Part shown: one piece after another, positions 1 through 4,495 of the stretch
How positions within the stretch are numbered: the first letter of the stretch is position 1
Layout of the letters: each line of letters opens with the position of its first letter
Assembly: GCA_023396365.1 (NCBI GenBank)
Contig: JAEWWL010000014.1
Coordinates: 1-6,520 of the forward strand
DNA length: 6,520 nt
Direction of reading: 5' to 3'
Source of the DNA: Methanobacteriota archaeon
Lineage (GTDB): Archaea; Halobacteriota; Methanomicrobia; Methanomicrobiales; Methanomicrobiaceae
Made by a program: the position numbers and the translations under genes
Notes under the pieces: generated by a model
Databases searched by the model: none
The model's input: only the letters and a program-made list of their open reading frames with translations
What the model was told of the DNA's origin: nothing

Positions 1-1
1 A

Positions 2-151
2 TGTGGAAAAAAGTCGGATGTGCCTGAAACCAGTGTTGCTGATAGGACTATTAAGCCCGGGTGGCATGAAGTGCCTCCGGTTGCAAGAAGGCATCTGTCG
101 ATGCCGCTTGTGAGAGGTAAGTCTGACGGAAGCGACAATATTTCATCATGA
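2..151 (+). CDS. 3' end of a gene cut by the left edge; possible TnpB-type transposase tail
   Basis: Reading from base 2, a frame stays open for 49 codons and stops at TGA 149-151; the start lies outside the window. The visible peptide begins CGKKSDVPETSVADR and ends DGSDNISS. It is hydrophilic, rich in Arg, Pro and Ser, with no membrane segment and no domain I can name. Base composition is about half G+C against a clearly AT-rich background, so it looks foreign to its neighbours. Low-complexity Ser/Pro/Arg tails after the zinc-finger and RuvC part are common in IS200/IS605 TnpB (OrfB) proteins, and two hairpins lie inside it, as expected where a TnpB guide RNA overlaps the 3' end of the gene. 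That identity is inference; no catalytic residue is in view. A second frame, from base 3, also stays open for about 36 codons to a TGA near 111-113, so even the choice of frame is not certain. Confidence 0.4.
   Translation, partial: CGKKSDVPETSVADRTIKPGWHEVPPVARRHLSMPLVRGKSDGSDNISS
57..110 (+). ncRNA. Two adjacent strong hairpins; possible right-end/guide-RNA scaffold of an IS605-type element
   Basis: Hairpin 1 (57-80) pairs CCGGG with TCCGG and GGCA with TGCC around a TGAAG loop, with one bulged T at 62. Hairpin 2 (84-110) pairs CAAG with CTTG and GGCATC with GATGCC around a four-base TGTC loop, with a small AA/G internal loop. An outer CCTC (74-77) / GAGG (114-117) pairing could compete with hairpin 1. 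Stems of this strength stand out in an AT-rich genome. In IS200/IS605 elements the right end is hairpin-rich and the TnpB guide RNA overlaps the 3' part of the gene, which fits the position inside a gene tail. The pairing is visible; the assignment is inferred. Chance pairing within GC-rich coding sequence is the main alternative. Confidence 0.3.
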
Positions 152-178
152 CTATGCAACACTTAAGCATTCAATATT

Positions 179-182
179 AGGA
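179..182 (+). promoter_or_regulatory. Weak ribosome binding site of the glycosyltransferase gene
   Basis: AGGA lies 10 bases before the ATG at 193, longer than the usual 5-8, so initiation may be weak. No convincing TATA box is seen in the short AT-rich spacer 152-192; the sequence TTCAATATTA there is the nearest candidate, but it sits close to the start. Confidence 0.35.
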
Positions 183-192
183 AAAAAGAAGA

Positions 193-1335
193 ATGAAAAT
201 ACTCTTGGTCTCAACACAGGATTACATTCACCACCCGATACCTTCAAGGCATCATTATATTTTTGAATATCTTGCGGAACGCCATGAAATTCATGTTCCT
301 CACTTTCATGTCAGTGATGGTCCTGAGAGAAAAACCCGACTGAAAGTACATGAAGCAACAAGATACTACACGAAAAACCCTGCATTACATTATGCTCTTA
401 ATGCCTGCCATCACTTTAAAGTGATGGATAAAATCATTGAAGAGGAGAATATTGATATAGTGGTTGCAGGGAATGTTCTTGCAGGAACTGCGGCAATTAA
501 AGCTGCAAAGAAACATGGCATACCTGTCCTTTTTGATCTAAAAGACTGGTTTCCTGACTCGGCCTCAATATATTATAAAAACCAACTGTTGAAAAAAATA
601 GTTTACAATCTCGTTTACAGTGTAACAAAATACAATCTGAAGCACAGCGATATGGTAACGACAGTTTCCCCGGCACTTCAGGAGATGGTTAATGAAATGG
701 GAATAAATTGCTACGTAATCCCAAATGGTGTTGCTACAGATTATTTCAGGCCGATGGATACTATGATAGGCAGAAATCTTTGCGGGCTCTCAAAAGATGA
801 ATTTGTCATAGGTTTTCTTGGTGGGATTGAACGAAGATTTGAACTTGATGAAGTTCTGAAAACATTGCCACATCTTATAAAATATAATAATAAAACACGT
901 CTTCTGATTGTCGGGGGTTCTCTTTTTACAGACTATCTGGACGAATTAAAAGTTCTTTCTGAAAATATGAACCTTTCAGACAGGGTAATATTCACAGGTC
1001 TTATAGAGCATATTGAACTTCCAAAATATATCTCAGCAATGGATGCCTGTATTATCCCGCTCAAGTCGCAGGAATGGTATGGAATATCCATGTCTAATAA
1101 ATTCTTTGAATACTCGGCTTGTGGTAAACCTGTGCTGATTAAGCCTGCGCAAGGAATAATTGCACTTGGATGGGATAACACCTATGTCTATGAAAACAAT
1201 ACACAGTTTGTTGAAAAAATAAAGTATATCATGGACAATCCGCGAGATTACAACCCTGATGTGGAAGAATACAGCTGGAAAAAACGCGGAGATGATTTAG
1301 AAAGAGAGCTTTTTAAGCTTCTTGAAAAAAATTAA
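193..1335 (+). CDS. Glycosyltransferase, GT-B fold, GT4-like
   Basis: A 380-residue cytoplasmic glycosyltransferase that probably moves a sugar from a nucleotide donor onto a growing lipid-linked or surface glycan. The N-terminal Rossmann half starts MKILLVST and contains a DLKDWFPD segment near residue 120. The hinge has the GT4 signature IPNGVATDYF (176-185). The C-terminal donor-binding half opens with GFLGGIERR (207-215), has LLIVGG near 240, and carries NKFFEYSACGKP (302-313), in which E306 is the conserved donor-contacting glutamate. The first glutamate of the usual E-x7-E pair is not in register: the nearest one upstream, in the QEWYG segment, is 12 residues before E306. This is seen in many GT4 relatives of the 'SNKxFEYxAxGKP' kind. 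The length is normal for the family and there is no signal peptide or membrane anchor. It stands alone on the plus strand, convergent with the sugar-modifying genes, which supports a role in the same glycan. Donor and acceptor cannot be told from the sequence. Confidence 0.9.
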   Translation: MKILLVSTQDYIHHPIPSRHHYIFEYLAERHEIHVPHFHVSDGPERKTRLKVHEATRYYTKNPALHYALNACHHFKVMDKIIEEENIDIVVAGNVLAGTAAIKAAKKHGIPVLFDLKDWFPDSASIYYKNQLLKKIVYNLVYSVTKYNLKHSDMVTTVSPALQEMVNEMGINCYVIPNGVATDYFRPMDTMIGRNLCGLSKDEFVIGFLGGIERRFELDEVLKTLPHLIKYNNKTRLLIVGGSLFTDYLDELKVLSENMNLSDRVIFTGLIEHIELPKYISAMDACIIPLKSQEWYGISMSNKFFEYSACGKPVLIKPAQGIIALGWDNTYVYENNTQFVEKIKYIMDNPRDYNPDVEEYSWKKRGDDLERELFKLLEKN

Positions 1336-1361
1336 TTTTTTCAAATTAAAGCTTTTTAATT
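1322..1361 (+). terminator. Probable terminator of the glycosyltransferase gene: AT-rich inverted repeats with T runs
   Basis: TTGAAAAAA (1322-1330) and TTTTTTCAA (1336-1344) form 9-bp arms around ATTAA and include the TAA stop. Directly after, AATTAAA (1344-1350) and TTTAATT (1355-1361) form 7-bp arms around GCTT. T runs at 1336-1341 and 1353-1357 suit archaeal termination, which depends on oligo-T rather than a GC-rich stem. Confidence 0.45.
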
Positions 1362-1399
1362 ACTGATTTTTAGGATGTTTTGATTAAAAACACTTCATG

Positions 1400-1421
1400 A
1401 AATAAAAATAGAAAAAATAAA
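1400..1421 (-). terminator. Probable terminator of the minus-strand sugar operon: oligo-T tracts
   Basis: Read on the minus strand, the bases right after the TAA stop of the dehydrogenase are three T-rich runs (TTTATTTTTT, CTATTTTTA, TTT). This is the usual archaeal termination signal. It meets the plus-strand signal in the same convergent gap. Confidence 0.45.
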
Positions 1422-2420
1422 TTATTTTTCTGGTTTGAAATACCCTTTTCTCAGGCATTCTTCAACCATCTCAACAGCACGCATTCCTGAATACATGTCA
1501 GAGACTGGCTGTTTTCTTGACTTTATACTGTTTACGAAATCAGTAAGTTCAGTCTTTAGCGGCTCTTTTTCAGGTATTGAAATTGTTTTCACTGTACCTT
1601 CAGCTACGACAGGGAACATTCCGTTGTCTCCTTCCTGTGACTCAATGATGCCGTCAAAAATCTCAATCTCGTTATGCTTCATGTAGTCAATTTTCACAGA
1701 CTTTTTACTTCCGACAATGGTGAGGTTTCTCATCTTTTTATCAAAAGGCGACATCCAGCTCTCTATTGCATATCCTGAAATATTGTTGTCAAACTCCATG
1801 AGAATGTTTGCAAATTCTTCAATCCCTGGCTGAAGGAAAGTCCCTTCAGTCATCTTTGCAATATTCGGATATTTTACGCCCAATAGATAGCAGTAAAGGT
1901 CAAGTTCATGTACACCAAGAGCATACATCACACCCATATCCCGTCGTGGAGTAGAGTATGCCATTCGGTTGGTGAACAGGTAATATATTCTGCCAAATTC
2001 ACCTTCAGCGATCATTTCTCTAACTTTTGAGACTCCTGGATGGTATCTGAACAGATGACCGGGCATCAGAATTTTCTTGTGCTCCTCTGCTAGTTTTACG
2101 AACTCCGCAGACTCTTTGATATTCATTGTCATCGGCTTTTCAACAAAGACATCTTTTCCTGCGAGCATTGCGTCTTTTCCAAGCGGGAAGTGTGTATGTG
2201 ACGGAGTTACTATATCAACCGCATTAATATCTTTGTCCTGAAGGATCTGCCTGTAATCGGTTGTGTACTCAACTTCACCGCCAGAAAGCTCTTTAACACG
2301 TGCTTCATCTATATCGCAAAAGATTAATTTGTCAATAATGCCCTCTTTAAGCATCTCTTTCCAGTTTCGAGCATGGTTTTTCCCCCAGTACCCGGTTCCG
2401 ATAAGACCTATTCCTACCAT
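1422..2420 (-). CDS. Gfo/Idh/MocA-family NAD(P)-dependent sugar dehydrogenase (WbpB-like)
   Basis: A 332-residue cytoplasmic oxidoreductase. The N-terminal Rossmann fold has the dinucleotide motif GTGYWG (8-13) and the acidic residue ending strand 2 in FCDIDEA (34-40). The family signature EKPMTMN follows at 94-100, with K95 as the expected catalytic lysine. The C-terminal half has GHLFRYHP (121-128) and GVHELDLY (169-176), in which H171 is the expected second catalytic residue. The length is close to that of WbpB (about 316 residues). In the WbpB pathway such an enzyme oxidises C3 of UDP-N-acetylglucosaminuronic acid to a 3-keto sugar that the aminotransferase then uses. The neighbouring aminotransferase and acyltransferase genes make this the best reading; dehydrogenases of this fold acting on other nucleotide sugars cannot be excluded. 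The ATG at 2420 is supported by AGGT seven bases upstream. It is the last gene of the minus-strand set, after a 90-bp gap that holds a perfect palindrome. Confidence 0.9.
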   Translation of the reverse strand: MVGIGLIGTGYWGKNHARNWKEMLKEGIIDKLIFCDIDEARVKELSGGEVEYTTDYRQILQDKDINAVDIVTPSHTHFPLGKDAMLAGKDVFVEKPMTMNIKESAEFVKLAEEHKKILMPGHLFRYHPGVSKVREMIAEGEFGRIYYLFTNRMAYSTPRRDMGVMYALGVHELDLYCYLLGVKYPNIAKMTEGTFLQPGIEEFANILMEFDNNISGYAIESWMSPFDKKMRNLTIVGSKKSVKIDYMKHNEIEIFDGIIESQEGDNGMFPVVAEGTVKTISIPEKEPLKTELTDFVNSIKSRKQPVSDMYSGMRAVEMVEECLRKGYFKPEK

Positions 2421-2427
2421 TGTTATG

Positions 2428-2431
2428 ACCT
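2428..2431 (-). promoter_or_regulatory. Ribosome binding site of the dehydrogenase gene
   Basis: Read on the minus strand, AGGT lies seven bases before the ATG at 2420 and supports that start. Confidence 0.5.
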
Positions 2432-2448
2432 GATTATTGTAAATGAGT

Positions 2449-2466
2449 TTATCTTGATCAAGATAA
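2449..2466. repeat. Perfect 18-bp palindrome in the gap before the dehydrogenase gene
   Basis: TTATCTTGATCAAGATAA reads the same on both strands over all 18 bases; pairing stops at the next base on each side. It is centred about 37 bp upstream of the dehydrogenase start. It could be the operator of a dimeric repressor or, in a read-through mRNA, a hairpin with a TTGATCAA centre that sets dehydrogenase expression apart from the two upstream genes. No T run follows it on the minus strand, so it is not a typical terminator. Confidence 0.6.
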
Positions 2467-2510
2467 TTTCACTGCACTATTATCACTTTAAAGCGTAACA
2501 GAACAAAAAA

Positions 2511-3617
2511 TTATATGGTCTTTTTATTGTAAAATGATTGAATTTTATCAGCAATATATTCACGCTCTTCTTTCTTTAGGAAAGGGTGAACCGGAATAGA
2601 GAGTATTTTTTCAGCAACGCTTTCAGTCACAGGAAGCTTAACAGGAGTTGCAAAACCTTTCATTGCGGGCTGATGATGGACTGGCAGTGGATAATGGATT
2701 CCTGTTGCAATACCTGCGTCTTTAAGGTATTTCTGAAGTTTTTCTCTGCTTTTAACTCTTATAACATACTGATGATAAACAGCCTTTGCCCACTCTGCTT
2801 CTTTGGTTACAACTGCACATCCGGCATTCTCAAATATTGTGTTATAATATGCTGCGTTCTCCCGCCTCATGCGGTTCCAGTGAGAAAGATGTTTTAACTG
2901 GACTCTTCCGACTGCGGCGTGTACTTCACTGAGGCGAAGATTAAGTCCTGGGTAATCATGATAATATTTCTCACCCTCTTTTCTTCCCTGATCGCGAAGA
3001 GCGCATGCTATCTTGCTTAGTTCATCGTTGTTTGTTGTCAATGCTCCGCCATCACCACAGACTGTCATGTTCTTTGAAGGGAAGAAACTGAAAGCAGCTA
3101 TATCTCCAATAGAACCAGTCATTTTACCTTTGTATTCTGCACCGTGCGCCTGGCAGGCATCCTCAATTATGTAAAGACCCTTATCATCAGCAGTCTCCTT
3201 TAAAGCTTCCATATTGCATGGATGGCCATAGATATGAACCGGAATAATTGCCTTTGTCTTTGAAGTAACTTTATTTCTTACGTCCTCGGTATCAATAGTC
3301 ATATTATCAGGTGTAATGTCTGCAAAAACAGGTGTACCCCCGCAAAAGATAACGGCATTTGCTGTGGCGATGAATGTATGCGATGGTACTATGACTTCAT
3401 CTCCGGGTTTTAAGCCTAGACATTTTAGTGCAAGAATAAGTGCATTAGTTCCAGAGTTTACTGCAACAGAATGTTTTACATTGCAAAAATCTGCAAATTC
3501 TCTCTCAAACTCGCGGTTGTTTTCACCTTTGATATAATTGCCGCTTTTAAGAACGGATGCTACTGAATTCTGAATTTCATCATCGCAGAACATCTCAGCC
3601 ATGTTAATATTACTCAT
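2511..3617 (-). CDS. DegT/DnrJ/EryC1-family PLP-dependent sugar aminotransferase (WbpE-like)
   Basis: A 368-residue cytoplasmic enzyme of the nucleotide-sugar aminotransferase family, which moves an amino group from glutamate onto a keto-sugar nucleotide. The phosphate-binding SGTNAL is at 55-60, EDACQAHGA at 152-160 supplies D153 for the pyridine nitrogen and Q156, and FSFFPSKNMTV (176-186) holds the PLP lysine K182. Further family marks are the GLNLRLSEVHAAVG segment (224-237) and HYPLPVHHQP (308-317). All key residues are present and the length matches WbpE (about 359). With the dehydrogenase and acyltransferase on either side it fits the step from UDP-3-keto-GlcNAcA to the 3-amino sugar; a 4-keto-hexose substrate is the alternative. 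The ATG at 3617 is fixed by GGAGTGA, whose TGA is also the stop of the acyltransferase gene, so the two are probably translationally coupled. The internal Met at residue 6 is a less likely start. Confidence 0.93.
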   Translation of the reverse strand: MSNINMAEMFCDDEIQNSVASVLKSGNYIKGENNREFEREFADFCNVKHSVAVNSGTNALILALKCLGLKPGDEVIVPSHTFIATANAVIFCGGTPVFADITPDNMTIDTEDVRNKVTSKTKAIIPVHIYGHPCNMEALKETADDKGLYIIEDACQAHGAEYKGKMTGSIGDIAAFSFFPSKNMTVCGDGGALTTNNDELSKIACALRDQGRKEGEKYYHDYPGLNLRLSEVHAAVGRVQLKHLSHWNRMRRENAAYYNTIFENAGCAVVTKEAEWAKAVYHQYVIRVKSREKLQKYLKDAGIATGIHYPLPVHHQPAMKGFATPVKLPVTESVAEKILSIPVHPFLKKEEREYIADKIQSFYNKKTI

Positions 3618-3620
3618 TTT

Positions 3621-3627
3621 TCACTCC
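3621..3627 (-). promoter_or_regulatory. Strong ribosome binding site of the aminotransferase gene, overlapping the upstream stop codon
   Basis: Read on the minus strand, GGAGTGA sits three bases before the ATG at 3617 and matches the archaeal anti-SD well. Its last three bases are the stop codon of the acyltransferase gene, which points to translational coupling. Confidence 0.7.
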
Positions 3628-4232
3628 CATATGTAAGGTCTTTCAAAAAATTTCATTGCACATTTAAGTTCTGTTTTTGATTTAATCACTTTGGCAGGAT
3701 TTCCCACAGCAACAGAGTTTGGAGGAATATCTTTTACAACAACTGATCCAAAACCAATTACAGCACCATTTCCAATCCTCACTTTAGGACCTATTGTAAC
3801 GTTTCCGCCAATTTTTGCATCTTTGCCAATGAAAACGCCTTTTGCACATTCGCTGAATTTCGGACATGGTGGATGAAGAGTGTTCAGGATAGTGACTGAA
3901 GGACCAATCCATACGTTGTCCTCAATAACAACAAATTCCGGGATAAAACAGTTGGAATGTATTCGCACGTTATTGCCGATAATATTTTCACATTCAACTA
4001 TGCTGTGAGTACCAATACTTACATTATCACCAATGGTGTTGTTCTCTCTAATCATTGCTCCATGACCTGTCTGGAAATTGACACCTATCTTTGTGCCTTT
4101 ATATATGACAGTGTGTGAACGGATTATACAGTTGTCACCAATCTGAAGAGCGCTAATCTCTTTCTGAGGCTCTTCGCCGAGTGATACATATTTTCCGATT
4201 TTTGAATTGCTGCCTAGAATAAGTTCTTCCAT
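3621..4232 (-). CDS. Left-handed beta-helix (hexapeptide repeat) acyltransferase, probable sugar N-acetyltransferase (WbpD-like)
   Basis: A 203-residue enzyme made almost entirely of hexapeptide repeats of the [IV]-G-x-x-x-x type, running from about residue 5 to 165 (IGKYVS, IGDNCI, IGVNFQ, IGDNVS, IGNNVR, IGKDAK, IGPKVR, IGNGAV). A loop that leaves the helix lies at about 115-135 (LHPPCPKF), and the usual acetyl-CoA-contacting tail VAVGNPAKVIK is at 174-184. Such proteins work as trimers with acetyl-CoA bound between subunits. H57 and H76 are candidate catalytic residues. The size is close to WbpD (about 191). As first gene of the set, three bases before the aminotransferase, it most likely acetylates the new amino group to give a 2,3-diacetamido uronic acid nucleotide. 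Its sequence is a general member of the fold, not a clear WbpD by motif, so the acyl group and substrate rest on context. The SD before the ATG at 4232 is weak. Confidence 0.88.
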   Translation of the reverse strand: MEELILGSNSKIGKYVSLGEEPQKEISALQIGDNCIIRSHTVIYKGTKIGVNFQTGHGAMIRENNTIGDNVSIGTHSIVECENIIGNNVRIHSNCFIPEFVVIEDNVWIGPSVTILNTLHPPCPKFSECAKGVFIGKDAKIGGNVTIGPKVRIGNGAVIGFGSVVVKDIPPNSVAVGNPAKVIKSKTELKCAMKFFERPYIWE

Positions 4233-4298
4233 ACTATTACCAAGGGAACTGTTCAGATTATTGAAATTATTTTAGTATTCAGTGATGTTTATTCTTTG

Positions 4299-4318
4299 TC
4301 TGGTCAGATTTCTCTGAC
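4299..4318. repeat. Inverted-repeat cluster of TCTG/CAGA arms in the divergent region
   Basis: GTCAGA (4303-4308) and TCTGAC (4313-4318) are perfect 6-bp arms around TTTC; on the minus strand this reads as a stem closed by a GAAA tetraloop. A third arm, TCTG at 4299-4302, can pair with CAGA at 4305-4308 instead. It lies about 70-85 bp upstream of the acyltransferase start, upstream of the likely transcription start, so an operator or activator site is more likely than an RNA element. Confidence 0.4.
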
Positions 4319-4386
4319 ATAATCATCCGGTTGGGTTTTACAGTTAAAAAAATTGTCTAATCGATAGGATATACAATTGAACCGTC

Positions 4387-4403
4387 TTTTTACCTGGTAA
4401 AAA
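4387..4403. repeat. 17-bp operator-like palindrome (8-1-8) upstream of the asparagine synthetase gene
   Basis: TTTTTACC and GGTAAAAA are perfect 8-bp arms around one central T. The site is centred about 100 bp before the amidotransferase ATG and about 160 bp before the acyltransferase ATG. Size and symmetry fit binding by a dimeric helix-turn-helix regulator; there is no direct evidence of binding. Confidence 0.45.
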
Positions 4404-4470
4404 AATTTCAGAAAGCACCTTCTGCAGTCCTGCTTATCTTTTCTTCAATCAACCAAATCTATTATCCTGT

Positions 4471-4479
4471 TTTAATATA
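4471..4479 (+). promoter_or_regulatory. TATA box of the asparagine synthetase gene, probably giving a leaderless mRNA
   Basis: TTTAATATA is centred about 21 bp before the ATG at 4496. Archaeal transcription starts about 25 bp downstream of the TATA centre, so the mRNA would begin at or next to the start codon. This agrees with the absence of any Shine-Dalgarno match in front of the gene. Confidence 0.5.
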
Positions 4480-4495
4480 GATATCTTTGAAATCA

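Larger units (their letters stand above)
4233..4495. promoter_or_regulatory. Divergent control region between the acyltransferase and asparagine synthetase genes
   Basis: This 263-bp AT-rich region contains no gene that I can support. Read on the minus strand, CTAAAATAA (4267-4275) is a possible TATA box about 39 bp before the acyltransferase start, which would give a short leader. On the plus strand TTTAATATA (4471-4479) serves the amidotransferase gene. Two sets of inverted repeats, at 4299-4318 and 4387-4403, lie between the two promoters, where they could control one or both directions. Confidence 0.45.

Noticed and set aside
1..192. tRNA, rRNA or riboswitch in the GC-rich left end
   Set aside because: No acceptor stem, TTC arm or known riboswitch core could be found, and the frame stays open through both hairpins.
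933..1181. Minus-strand frame of 82 codons inside the glycosyltransferase gene
   Set aside because: It lies wholly within a well-supported gene, its peptide shows no family motif, and no ribosome site was found.
1435..1686. Plus-strand frame of 83 codons antisense to the dehydrogenase
   Set aside because: A Ser/Ile/Phe-rich product typical of the complement of a coding strand; the opposite frame has all family motifs.
2586..2897. Plus-strand frame of 103 codons antisense to the aminotransferase
   Set aside because: Cys/Phe/Asn-rich translation without motifs; it is the shadow of the C-terminal half of the aminotransferase.
3316..3537. Plus-strand frame of 73 codons antisense to the aminotransferase
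   Set aside because: It overlaps the conserved SGTNAL-containing part of the real gene and has no start signal of its own.
3646..3659. Third copy of the AAAAAATTTCA block
   Set aside because: It falls in the acyltransferase coding sequence (the Met-Lys-Phe-Phe-Glu codons), so codon content explains it.
3691..3876. Plus-strand frame of 61 codons antisense to the acyltransferase, rich in Pro/Thr/Ile
   Set aside because: The repeated look comes from reading hexapeptide-repeat codons backwards; it is not an independent gene.
4409..4424. CAGAA/TTCTG inverted repeat just after the 17-bp palindrome
   Set aside because: Arms of only 5 bp with a 6-base spacer; expected by chance in a region this long.
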